The notes under the pieces: generated by a model
What the model saw: the letters and a program-made list of their open reading frames with translations, nothing else
The model's database searches: none
Told to the model about the DNA's origin: nothing
Shown: one piece after another, positions 11,199 through 20,599 of the stretch
Numbering within the stretch: the stretch's first letter is position 1
Layout of the letters: the number at the start of each line of letters is the position of its first letter
Origin: Blasia pusilla
Taxonomy: Eukaryota > Marchantiophyta > Marchantiopsida > Blasiales
Direction of reading: 5' to 3'
DNA length: 64,000 nucleotides
NCBI GenBank assembly: GCA_050084515.1
Contig: CM114271.1
Span: forward strand, 28,272,001-28,336,000
Program-made: the position numbers and the translations under genes

Positions 11199-11899
11199 AT
11201 GGCTACTCAGATACAGCAGCTACAGGAGCAGATTGCCGCTATGGCATTGAGGTTACCCGATGCCGGATCCGTGGCATCGACATCATATGGAGCAGCCAGA
11301 GATTTGGAGGATCCTGGTTGGATGTGCGGGGTTGCCCTGATGGAGGCCGCTGCTGTTGTGACGCGTGGAGCAGCCGCAGAGTTGGATCCACGGTGAGGGA
11401 AGCCAGAAAACAGACTAGGCTTCCTCAGTCTTTCACGTTGTCCGAACCGCTGAGGACCCCATTGATGGGTCCTCATCAAAGTTCCTTGAGAGTTGGTGAT
11501 GTTGTTGGTGTGTAGGCATGGAGGGCGATGGGAGAAGCGAGTTTGAGGACTCTTATTGTTGATGCTCAGGAGGGGCATGTGTCGAGCACGTTGTTGGGGG
11601 CGGCCATCATTGTGTGCCGCACTCCTTTATTTTCTGCTTCCGATGTTATGACGTTGGGGGGTACGCCCGCCAAGGCTTTTCGGCTGGCCGCTTCACTATG
11701 TGAGCGCGGAGTTGGAGTTCTTGCATCACGTTCAGAGGTGATTGCAGAGGAGGTGATGGACCTGCCCTTGGAGCGGATGCTCGGGCGGTCCACGTCAGAT
11801 TCATGGCAGGCTGCGGTTGCTAGGATGGCGGAGATGCGCGCTAGACCGGCGATAGAGCATGCCATGGCTTCTCTTGGTGTTGTGTTCCTAGATAACTGA
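11199..11899 (+). pseudogene. Linker between Gag and protease of P1
   Basis: Two frames joined by a frameshift near 11394 encode a helix (QIQQLQEQIAAMALRL), an alanine-rich part, and then RLPQSFTLSE and a stretch with ERGVGVLASRSEV. The last part is also in M2. No known domain is recognised. It ends at a TGA at about 11897, after which the protease frame begins. Confidence 0.45.
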
Positions 11900-12514
11900 G
11901 GAGAGGTCTTCCACTTGGTGAGTCCTGGAGGTAGAGCTTTTAGTCCGCAGCGTGTCTTGTTGGATTCAAGAGCGCAACCCCTGATGTTGGGGAAAGCGTC
12001 ATTCAGAGGATTGGGCTTGACGAGAGCCGATGTGGAGCATTGTCCATTCTGGATACTGACATCCTTGGGTGGCGCGAGTACCACACAGTATATCACCCGA
12101 CAGGAGGTTGTGGTGAGGATTCGCCCGGGACATCCTACTGATGAGTCTCTGATGCGCGCCAGGGCAATAGTGACAGATGCAGAGTCCTACGACGTCTTGG
12201 TTGGTAGAGCAGTGTTATACCCGATGGGGTTTTCTATGGATTACTGGGAGGAGTCAGCGTCCTACAGACCAAGATGGCAGTCATGTGATGGGCGCCTTAG
12301 CTCATTACCCGTTCAATTCACATGTGCAGTGATCAAGCGACGGCCAGGAGAGATGGCGACCTTAGCAGCATTTAGCAGTGCCATCACTTGGCCTAGTGAT
12401 TTGATTGAGGGACATGTCCATGCAGAGGATACTCCCGTTCCTGACATTTGTATGGAGAGGAGTGTTATGGTAGGTGCATCATTCCATGGAGGAGAGGTGC
12501 CTCTCCTCCACTGA
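11900..12514 (+). pseudogene. Retropepsin-like protease region of P1
   Basis: The frame from 11915 encodes VLLDSRAQPLMLG, which fits the active-site strand of a gypsy aspartic protease (normally D-S/T-G-A). A middle part follows (TTQYITRQEVVVRI), then SYDVLVGRAVLYPMGF, corresponding to the C-terminal hydrophobic strand. About 100 residues of family-specific sequence come next. The frame ends at 12514 within a local palindrome (12488-12530) absent from M1 and G2, which creates a frameshift into the methyltransferase. The G-to-R change at the active site would be expected to inactivate the enzyme. Confidence 0.65.
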
Positions 12515-13932
12515 GGAGCACCTCTCCTCCAGAACTTCGACGATTGGCAGATGAGCACGTGCAGACCGTGTGGAGCGAGGCATTTGCACCGGAGCGTGAC
12601 GGGTCTGAGGTACCCGAGGTAGCAGGGAGTGCTACGATGACACCCTTGGATACCACACCCATTGTGTGGTGTACCCCGGAGGAGGGTATTCGAGTGTTAG
12701 ATCTCTTTGGAGGGATAAGCACCGGGTTAGCTACTGTTTTGCAGGGAGGAGTGCGAGTACAGCAGTATCTGTATGTGGAGAGTGATGATGTTGCGAGGCG
12801 CGTCTCACTACGACATGTGGCGCAATTACGCCTATGTTTTCTCGACTTATTGTCTATGTCCGCAGTACAGAGGTATCAGAGTTCCCTATTGAGGGATATT
12901 TCGTTTTTGGGGGCGCAGGACTTAGAGCGGGTAGGGACCATTGATTTGGTTATTGCCGGTTGGCCATGTCAAGGCCAATTGAGTGCTGGACGAGGCAGCG
13001 AGTTGGTTGACACTCGGTCCATGTTGTTTTGGGAGATGTTGAGGGTCTTACGGAAGTTGCAGGAGCACCTGTCTCGTTCTCCAGCCTACATTCTGGAGAA
13101 TGTGCCGATCTTAGGAGACTCCAAGTCACGGGTGGTGACAAGTGCTCATCAAGTGCGTGCCTGGTTCGGCCCAGCAGTGTTCTTGGATACGGCGAGTGTA
13201 GGTTCTAGAGCCCATCGCCCGCGTCTATGGTGGACCAACTTGGTGCCCCATGCGATGTTATGGAGGGCGTATGCGAGAGTGGAGCGCCCCCATTTGTTAG
13301 TGGATTCCATTCTGGATCCAGGTCGTCGATCAGAGGCAGTGAGGCACGATGATTGACCACCGTTGACTGTGGTCAAGAGGGTGGGCAGGCCGCGGGCAGC
13401 CTTGCCCACGTTTGTGAGTTTTCCCGCTTCCTATGCATACAAAAAGGCCGTTCCTGGCTTGGTTTGGGATGACCAGGTTCAGCGGTTGGTGGAGCCCGAC
13501 GCCGACGAGAGAGAGCGAGAGATGGGATTTCCCACAAGAGTGACGGCAGTACCGTCAATGTTAGAGGCATCACGACGCCATGTCTTGGGTCAGGCGATGG
13601 ACCTGAACTGCTTGACATGGATCCTCAGCTTGGGAGTGGCTGAGCAGCATCGTATGAGATCGCGACAGATCACAGGGGTTGCGTTGGTGAGCCCCATGCC
13701 TACCGAGATGGTGGAGGTAGTGGCAGGGGGCGAGACCCGAGGAGATCTACGCACCAGGGGAGATTGGGAGAGACACCCTTGGACTTCTCGGGATGTTTTG
13801 CAGGTACGCCAGGAGATGATAGCCATAGCATCGAGCGTGGTTTTGGGCACTGCACGTGGAGGAGATCAGAGTTTGCAGTTGGCTGCAGGAGAGCGGCCGA
13901 GTGTTGTTGTTCGAGACGAGGTTGCACCATAG
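12448..13932 (+). CDS. C5-cytosine DNA methyltransferase domain of P1 (DNMT3-like)
   Basis: The domain proper runs from about 12688 to 13650. In order: motif I IRVLDLFGGISTGL (12688), the VESDD acidic motif (about 12775), motif IV IDLVIAGWPCQGQ with the catalytic cysteine (about 12940-12980), LFWEMLRVLRKLQ, motif VI AYILENVP (about 13085), motif VIII SRAHRPRLWWTNL (about 13205), then PTFVSFPASYAY, REMGFP (IX-like) and RRHVLGQAMDLN (motif X). The canonical order and the LFWEMLR/RYFWxN-like block suggest a DNMT3-type origin, not DRM. A single TGA at 13354-13356 (CGA in M1 and G2) splits an otherwise open frame. A spacer without known domain follows, to a TAG at 13930. It lies between protease and RT, as in M1, G2 and M2. 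Confidence 0.88.
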
Positions 13933-13959
13933 CAACCACCGATACCTACGCCGGAGAGT

Positions 13960-14770
13960 CCTACCGTAGTCACGATGGAGACTTGGGAACCAGATATGGG
14001 CCCTAAGTTGACAGGAGGAGAGCGGCGCCGAATACATCAGTTCCTCAGGAGTTATAGGAGTTTCTTTGCATTTAGCATGGAGGATTTGGGTACGCGGAAG
14101 GGACCGAGGATCCGCATTGAGTTGTCGAGTGATACGCCAATCTTCCAATGATCCTACAGGTACAGTGATATGGAGAGGGCTCTGATTCAGAGTAGGAGCC
14201 AGGACTTGGTCGGAGCAGGACTAGTGGAGATGTCGCATGGGGAGTATTGCATCTGCCATTGTCATGCCCGCCAAGAAGGATGTGCATGGCAACTGGATGG
14301 ATAGGCAGATGTGTGGCGATTACCGACCTATCAATCGGCATACGAAGTCCGATAGGTATGCCATGCCCACCCCTGAGGAGATCTTTGATACGATTGGTCA
14401 CGCAAAGGTCTTCAGTTCATTGGATTTGCGAGCCGGATACCATCAACTGCCTATCACATTGGAGGACATGCAGAAGATGGCATTTTGGGGCATCGATCCT
14501 CACGGGAAGGATTGTTTGTACCAGTGGCGGTTCTTACCATTTGGGTTAAAGAATGCTCCGGCTGAGTTTCAGAGGGTCATGGATAGGATCTTGGCTGGTC
14601 TGGATTTTTCTAGGTGTTATATTGATGACATCGTGGTCTTAAGCGCCACGGTTGAGAGCATGAGCGGCATCTAGAGGAGGTGTTTCGACGATTGCAATTA
14701 CATGGGCTGAAGCTACATCCAGGAAAGTGCAAGTTCTTCTACGACCAGATTGAGTACTAGGGTCATACGA
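13960..14770 (+). pseudogene. Reverse transcriptase of P1
   Basis: The N-terminal segment (METWEPDMGPKLTGGER, from 13974) carries a TGA at 14148. After a one-base frameshift near 14250 the RT core is open from about 14237 to 14674. It shows MPAKKDVHGNW, CGDYRPIN, the SSLDLRAGYHQ motif, FLPFGLKNAPAEF and the catalytic CYIDDIVV (about 14618). Frame is lost again near 14650 and the LHPGKCKFF segment is followed by a TAG. The Y-I-D-D box and order are those of Ty3/gypsy RT. Confidence 0.85.
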
Positions 14771-15473
14771 TATACTCATGGGGCCTTGGTGTTCAGTTGA
14801 CGAAGGTAGAGGCATTCCACGCATTCCACGCCCTACAGATGTGAGCCGTGTTCATGCATTTGTGGGATTGGCGAACTTCTATCGGCGATACGTCAAGGGA
14901 TTGAGTTCGATTGCGAAGCCGCTGACCTTGCTGACCAAGGTGGATCAAGAGTGGCACTGGGGAGATGAGCAAGAGCGAGCATTTTAGTTGCTCAAGGACA
15001 GGTTGATGTCTACGCCGATCTTGAGGAGACCGATCAGGGGGCGTCCTTTCCAGTTGCACACAGATTGGAGCATGTTGGGGCTTGGAGCGGTGCTCACCCA
15101 GCATGATGATGAGGGTAGAGAGTTTGTGGTGGCTTATGCTAGCCGCTCAAACAATGCAGAAGAGGCGAAGTACAGCTCGTATGAGGGTGAGTGCTTGGCT
15201 GCGGTGTGGGCTGTCGCGCATTTCAGGTGTTACTTATTCGGCAACCCCTTTACCATCATCACTGATCATCAACCACTGAAGGGGTTGATGGAGTCAGACA
15301 AGCTTACAGGGAAGCTTGCGAGATGGGCTCTGTTGTTCCACGAGTATGATTTTCAGGTGGTACATAGACCTAGGACGCTCAACCAGGATGCAGATGGGTT
15401 GAGTCGTAACCCATGCCTGAGTCAACAAGATGCGATTGGAGCTCGATGGCATGGAGAGAGTGATCAGGAGTAG
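14771..15473 (+). pseudogene. RT connection and RNase H of P1
   Basis: From 14778 a frame encodes the connection (RVHAFVGLANFYRRYVKG). It ends at a TAG at 14985 and continues in the same frame as RNase H from 14988. Visible are the PFQLHTDWSMLGLGAVL strand with the first catalytic aspartate, YASRSNN, YSSYEGECLAAVWA, FTIITDHQPL and VVHRPRTLNQDADGLSR. This is the Ty3/gypsy RNase H with its typical end motif. Confidence 0.85.
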
Positions 15474-16740
15474 GTGCCAGGATGGCACCCGTCAGCCTAT
15501 TTAGGCATGTTGGCTATGGAGAGCCAGAGTGTGGAGACTTCGATGGTGAGGTCTAGTGGAGAGTCCTTGGATCCCGAGGCCAGTGAGGAGACGGCAAGTG
15601 GCAGAGATATTCATGATGATGGAGTAGTCTTGGAGTACCTTCGTATTGGCAGCGTTGCGAGCACCGTGGATGCTAGAGAGCGGGATCGGATCCTACAACG
15701 GGCCAGACGGTTCCGTTGGGAGGGGACACACGTTTTGAGGGTTTGGGAGGATGGCAGAGTACGCGTAGTGCCGCATCCTTCGCATAGAGCACGACTAGTG
15801 CAGCATGCCCACGAGGAGTTGGGTCACTTTGGGGTGAAGCGGACGTACAGCTTGCTCCAGATTCAGTATTGGTGGCGAGGCATGCAGACTGACGTTCAGC
15901 AGTTTGTTGCCAAGAGCATGGTGTGTGATCGGGTCCGAGCATCGTTCAATGCTCTAAATCCACAGTTGCATCCATTACCGATCACGGGCTTAGGGTATAG
16001 ATGGAGTTTGGATTTTGCAGGACCTTTGCCTTTGACGGAGCGTCATACTCGTTATGTGTTGGTGATGGTCGAGCACTTCTCGAAGTGGATCGAGTTGGTT
16101 GCATTGCTTGACAAAGCGAGTGAGGGAGTAGCTTATGCCTTCCTTGACAGAGTGCTGAGTCATTATGGCGCACCGGCTGAGATGTTGACAGACCAGGGTA
16201 CCGAGTTTTGCGGTGAGTTCCAGGCCTTGTGTGATCAGGCGCTGATCGACCACCGCACGACTTCGCGAGATCATCCCGAGGCGGATGGATTAGCGGAGAG
16301 AGTTGTGCAGATTGTGAAGAGGGGTTTATGCAAGTATGGCTTGCAGAGAGGGCACCTAGGAGGTTGGGATCTCTAGTTGCCATGGTTGGCGATGGGATTC
16401 AGATTCAACATGCAAGCATCCTTAGCGTCGTTTTCACCATACTTGCTACTTTATGGCCGAGAGCCAGATTTACCTGCGGCCATTTGTCGAGATGTTGGTG
16501 AGGTGCTAGACCTTGATGACCCAGATATATGGGTGTGAGCATATTCTCAGAGGTTTGAGTTGTTTCGGAAAGTGATGCCCATGGCGTTCGAGAACTTGGC
16601 GATTGCGCAGCATCGAGATACGTTGAGGTATGCGACTATTCGGGGTGGTGGTTATCGACCAACTATGCGGAGGTTTCATCAGGGAGATTATGTCTACTTG
16701 CAGCAAACGGCACCGACGACGTTGGATGTGATTGAGGGCG
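15474..16740 (+). pseudogene. DDE integrase of P1
   Basis: The frame from 15474 encodes a linker, then an HHCC-type zinc module (HAHEELGHFGVKRT with MVCDRVR; the first cysteine is serine here but CMVC in M2). The core follows with LDFAGPLPLT (first Asp, about 16010), LTDQGTEF (second Asp, about 16188) and HPEADGLAERVV (Glu, about 16275). A TAG at 16374 interrupts WDLQLPW, and a further stop lies at 16537. The C-terminal part (FENLAIAQHRD, FHQGDYVYLQQ) resembles the GPY/F-side region. No tyrosine recombinase is visible anywhere in the element. Confidence 0.85.
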
Positions 16741-16753
16741 CAATATCCTGAGA

Positions 16754-17046
16754 GTGCGTGACGTTTTGCCATCCGGTGTTCTCTTGCTGGAGGGACGCGA
16801 TGGTATGGTATGGAAGAACCATGTGTGTAATTGTGCGCCATGTCACCTTCCTAACATTGATGGTCAAGTAGATCCGAGCTTAGCAATAGTTCCTGCAGGC
16901 TTGCGTTGTATGTTGTGTAGTTATGCCCGTGGTGCGGCCACGATGCTAGTCTGTGATGGATGCTCGAGAGGTTGGCATATGGCATATCTGACGCCACCTC
17001 TCACTAGGGTTCCTCGGGGATGATGGATATATCCCAGATGTACATA
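16754..17046 (+). pseudogene. PHD finger at the integrase C-terminus of P1
   Basis: Following the integrase tail (GVLLLEGRDGMVWK, NCAPCHLPN) is a C4HC3 zinc finger from 16907: CMLC, VCDGC, GWHMA, then TPPL and a final pair. The pattern VCDxCxxGWHxxCLxPP is that of PHD fingers, which read histone H3 tails. In P1 the cysteine after GWH is tyrosine, a TGA at 17021 precedes the last pair, and that pair reads YPRC, so P1's finger is broken. M2 has all eight ligands. The position is where chromoviruses carry a chromodomain. Confidence 0.8.
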
Positions 17047-17234
17047 GAGGAGATACTAGGTAGGTTTCGATTCCAACTTTTTCTGTGATAGGGATGACAG
17101 GAAGGCGACTAACGATGGGGCCACATGAGCACCCGGCCTTTCTGCTCTTAGAGTCCTAGAGATATATGTCGTGGTAGGTAGGGATAGATGGCTATCTGGA
17201 GTTAGAGGGACCTAACCACCAGCTAGGGGGGCGA
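17047..17234 (+). other. 3' non-coding segment and polypurine tract of P1
   Basis: A short segment with GCGACTAACGATGGGGCCAC is conserved in G2 (24911-24930) and, in reverse complement, in M2 and M3. It ends in AGGGGGGCGA at 17225-17234 immediately before B1, a purine-rich tract in the place of a polypurine primer. The same tract precedes B1 in G2 (25031-25039) and M2 (49023-49032). Confidence 0.7.
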
Positions 17235-17349
17235 TTGGAGATATTTTGGTACTTCTCGCCTCTATGTATGGATGCCATGAGTTAGCATGGGATCGTGTGT
17301 GTTTGATGACAACGATGTATGTTGTGTAGCGATATGTATGCGCACGACA
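17235..17349 (+). repeat. Block B1 of P1
   Basis: It begins TTGGAGATATTTTGG directly after the purine tract and ends GCGCACGACA. It matches B2 (17865-17974), with a GTGT-run length difference. Two bases (GT) separate it from A2. Confidence 0.9.
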
Positions 17350-17351
17350 GT

Positions 17352-17864
17352 TGTCATGACTATTAGGATAGATCGGTGGGATCTAGTAGAGCGTCTTCAC
17401 AAGTAGTAGAGGACAGGCCCATGAGGTCGAGAATGACTTGCTGAGGCCCCGGGAAACCTGAGAGAGCAGGTTTCCCCTTCGTTTCGGCTCATTTGAAGCC
17501 ATATAGAGAAACTTACTATTTCGGATAAGTTTCCATGTTGGGGATAGTTGGATTTCTATTTTTGGTAAGTGGCCCTTGACCTCTTACGTCAGGTCAAGAG
17601 CCAAAGAGGTGACTTGGGAGCATATGTTACCATGGAGAGAGCTTGGGAGAGGGGAGGGGTATATCCCAAGGAGAGAGAGCTTGAGAGCTCATTCTCTCTT
17701 TGTTGAACCTCTTGGCATGAGGTGGCGGAGCTATGGTCCCTTGCCTTGTGAGTGTAACCCAAGCCTCTCATTAGGAGAGTGGGTTTGGTTTGACATGAGA
17801 GAGAGTGCACACCTTTGAGAACTATGGTATGAGATGGTGTAGAGAGAGATTGGATCTTACTTTA
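17352..17864 (+). repeat. Block A2 of P1
   Basis: It begins TGTCATGACTATTAGG and ends GGATCTTACTTTA. It is a direct copy of A1 (7823-8346). Unlike A1, it runs straight into block B2. Confidence 0.9.
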
Positions 17865-17974
17865 TTGGAGATATTTTGGTACTTCTCGCCTCTCTGTATG
17901 GATGCCATGAGTTAGCATGGGATCGTGTGTGTTTGTGTGTGTGTTCGATGACAGCGATGTGTATGCGCATGACA
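17865..17974 (+). repeat. Block B2 of P1, 3' terminus
   Basis: It begins TTGGAGATATTTTGG and ends GCGCATGACA at 17974. M1 leader follows immediately, which fixes this as the element end. The terminal bases GACA are the inverted complement of the TGTC that starts A1. Confidence 0.9.
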
Positions 17975-18634
17975 CAGTTGACCGTTGATGGTGACGGTGA
18001 CGATTGACCATCTATGGTGATGGTTGACCGTCGCTGGCGGACCATTGACGGTGACTATGATGGCGACGGTCGTCGCCGGCGTGGCGGCTGGTTTAGGGTT
18101 TGAACAATTTAACCCTAAAAAATACCTAGCAATGGCAGTTTTGCAAGATTGACCATAACTTTTTGCTTGCAACTCCACATTGCGCACAACGTACACAGCT
18201 TCACAATCTACAACAATGTCAACAAATATTTAGAATCAGAAATTCCAGTAAAAACTGACGCGGACTGTCGTAAAGCCCAATGTCTCTTTCTCCTACATAA
18301 AATTGAGCAGCGCTTCCGCGCTGATTTCTCCCAACAAAAATGTAAAACCTATAAAAATACAAATCAGCAAGCTATATGGTGCTCCCCAGAGCACTGACAT
18401 GGGGCAACTTGCCCCCATAATCAATCTCTATCAGAAATTGGGCAGCGCTTCCGCGCGCCACTCTTCCACACGAAAAATTGGCAAATACAAAGAACAATCA
18501 AAGCAGCCCTTGCTCCGGTGAGCACTCCCGTGAGCAGCTGAATGGGGAACACGGTCCCTAATGTGCAAAACAACAAGTGACCAGCGAGCTCCCCCATGAA
18601 GATCTCTCTCTCTCATTCTCTCATTCTCTCTTTG
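17975..18634 (-). other. Leader of M1, part right of the P1 insertion
   Basis: Non-coding. In reverse complement it matches P1 8347-8950, including the AGCGCTTCCGCGCTGAT-type patches and the AAACTCTAAAG-like region. The GACGGTGACGATTGACC repeats at 17986-18070 form the other side of the P1 insertion site. Confidence 0.75.
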
Positions 18635-19147
18635 TAAAGTAAGATCCAATCTCTCTCTACACCATCTCACACCATAGCTCTCAATAGTGTGCACTCTCCC
18701 TCATGTCAAACCAAACCCACTCTCCTAATGAGAGGCTTGGATTACACTCACAAGGCAAGGGACCATAGCTCCGCCGCCTCATGCCAAGAGGTTCAACAAA
18801 GAGAGAATGAGCTTTCAAGCTCCCTCTCTTGGAGGTATACCCCCTTCCCTCTCCCAAGCCCTCTCAACGGTAACCTATGGTCGTAGGTCACCTCCTTGGC
18901 TCTTGATCTGCTCTAGTGGGTCAAGGGCCACTTCCCAAAGTGGAAAGTCAACTGTCCCTAATATAGAAACTTACCCAAAATAGTAAGTTTCTCTATATGG
19001 CTCCAAATGAACCAAAACGAAGGGAAAACCTGCTCTCTCAGGTTTCTCGGGGCCTCAGCAGGTCATCCTCGACCTCCTGAGCCTGTCCTCCACTACTCGT
19101 GAAGATGCTCTACTAGATCCCACCAATCTATCCTAAAAGTCGTGACA
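18635..19147 (-). repeat. Block A1 of M1, 5' terminus
   Basis: On the minus strand it starts TGTCACGACTTTTAGG at 19147 and ends ATCTTACTTTA at 18635, followed by leader and not by B. To its right is G2 methyltransferase sequence, so this is the M1-G2 junction. Confidence 0.85.
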
Positions 19148-19189
19148 CATCAGTCTGTGGAGGAGAGGTGTCGCCTTGGGGCTTGACTT

Positions 19190-20430
19190 AGGAGCTTCGA
19201 CGCTTAGCCACTGAGCATGTGCAGACCACGTGGAGCGAGACACTTGCACTAGAGTGTGACGGGTCAGAGGAACCCCATGTAGGCAGGAGTGTTGCTATGA
19301 TCGCTTTGGACACCACCCGAATTGTGTGGTGCATCCCTGAGAAGGGTATTCGGGTATTGGATCTCTTTGGAGGGATCAACATTGGGTTAGCTATTGTTTT
19401 GCACCTTGGAGTGCGCGTGCAGTAGTACCGGTATGTGGAGATTGATGATGTTACAAGGCGCGCTTGACTTCACCATGTGGCGCTGTTACGCTTCCATTTT
19501 CCCGACTTGTTGTCTGCGTCCGCCATTTAGGGTTACCAGAGTTCCCTACCGAGGGACATTTCATTGTTGAGGGCGCAGGACTTGGAGCGGGTAGGCACCA
19601 TAGACTTGGTCATTGCTGGTTGGCCGTGTCAGGGCCAATCGAGTGCTGGACGAGGAAGCGGGTTAGATGACACTCGCTCCATGTTGTTTTGGGAGATGAT
19701 GCGGATCTTGCGACATTTACAAGAGCATCAACCTCGTTCTCCAACATATATTTTGGAGAAAGTGCCAATTTTGGGCGATTTGAGGTCCGCGTGGTGACGA
19801 GTGCACATCAAGTGCCTGTATGGATGGGCTTGGAAGTGTTGTTAGATGCGATAAGTGTAGGTTCTAGAGCACATCGCCCGCATCTTTGGTGGATCAACTT
19901 GGTACCACATGAGATGTTGCGGACGACTTATGTGACACTGGAGCGTCCCTCTAATTTATTGGTGGATTCTAGATTGGATTCAAACCATCGATCACAAGCA
20001 GTGTGGCACAATGATCGACCGCCGTTGATTGTGGTCAACAAGATTGGCATGCCACAAGTAGCCTTCCCCACATTGGTGAGTTTTCTCGCTTCCTATGCAT
20101 TCAAGGAGGCCGGACGTGGCTTGGTTTGGGACGGACCAGGTATAGATGTTGGTGGAGCCCAATGCTGATGAGCGAGAGTGAGCGATGGGATTCCCCACAT
20201 GAGTGACGGAAGTACCATCACTATCACAGGCATCACGACGTCATGTCTTGGGTCAGGCAATGGACCTGAATTTCTTGACATGGATTTTCAGCTTAGGAGT
20301 AGCTGAGCAACGTCGTTTGAGGATGCAACGGATCACAAAAGTTGCGTTAGTGAGCCCCATGCCTACCGCGATGGTTGAGGAAGTGGCTGAGGGTGAGACT
20401 CGAGGAGATTGACACACCAGGGGATGATTG
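19190..20430 (+). pseudogene. C5-cytosine methyltransferase of G2
   Basis: Readable motifs: IRVLDLFGGINIGL (about 19348), IDLVIAGWPCQGQSSAGRG with the catalytic cysteine (about 19602-19650), LFWEMMRILRHLQ, YILEKVP (Asn of the ENV motif changed to Lys), SRAHRPHLWWINL, PTLVSFLASYAF, and RRHVLGQAMDLNFL (about 20235). Stops at 19423, 19464 and 19528 and a frameshift near 19790 break it. The motif IV stretch is the best preserved in the window. The domain again sits directly before RT. Confidence 0.82.
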
Positions 20431-20599
20431 GGGGAGACACCCTTGGACTTCTTGGGATGTTTTTGCAGGTACGTGAGGAGATGATAGCCACAGCATCAAG
20501 CGTGGTTCTGGGTACTGCACGTGGAGATGAGAGTTATATTGTCCAAGATGGGGTTGCACCATAGCAACCATCGACATCCGCGTCGGAGAGTCCTACCGT

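Larger units (their letters stand above)
7823..17974 (+). mobile_element. Element P1: full-length Ty3/gypsy-like element with DNA methyltransferase and PHD finger
   Basis: This is the only copy complete in the window (about 10.15 kb). Order: A1 (7823-8346), leader (8347-9880), gag, zinc knuckles, protease, methyltransferase, RT, RNase H, DDE integrase, PHD finger, 3' non-coding segment, purine tract, B1 (17235-17349), A2 (17352-17864), B2 (17865-17974). Flanking bases are CAAT (7819-7822) and CAGT (17975-17978), a 4-base duplication with one mismatch. Both flanks are M1 leader with GACGGTGAC-type repeats, so P1 jumped into a relative. Scattered stops and frameshifts (10172, 10545, 11394, 12510, 13354, 13930, 14148, 14250, 16374) make it non-autonomous now. 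Confidence 0.85.
117..19147 (-). mobile_element. Element M1: methyltransferase-carrying Ty3/gypsy copy, interrupted by nested insertions
   Basis: M1 starts on the minus strand at 19147 (TGTCACG) with its A block, runs through leader to 17975, and resumes at 7822. There it continues through leader, gag, protease, methyltransferase and RT start to 3033. After a second-family insertion and a deletion it ends in RNase H at 117. P1 (7823-17974) sits in its leader, and bases 384-3032 belong to another gypsy element. It was itself inserted into G2, whose plus-strand sequence begins at 19148. Its 3' end is not in the window. Many stops and a lost catalytic cysteine mark it as dead. Confidence 0.8.

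Noticed and set aside
14990-16376. A tyrosine recombinase expected from the split-repeat layout
   Set aside because: The only recombination domain readable in pol is a zinc module followed by a D-D-E integrase core; no R-H-R-Y pattern was seen.
17235-17974. Ordinary 3' LTR of about 740 bases (B-A-B as one LTR)
   Set aside because: The 5' ends of P1 and M1 begin with A and have no B on either side, and the lone unit at 33177-33818 is only A-B, so B-A-B is not repeated at the 5' end.
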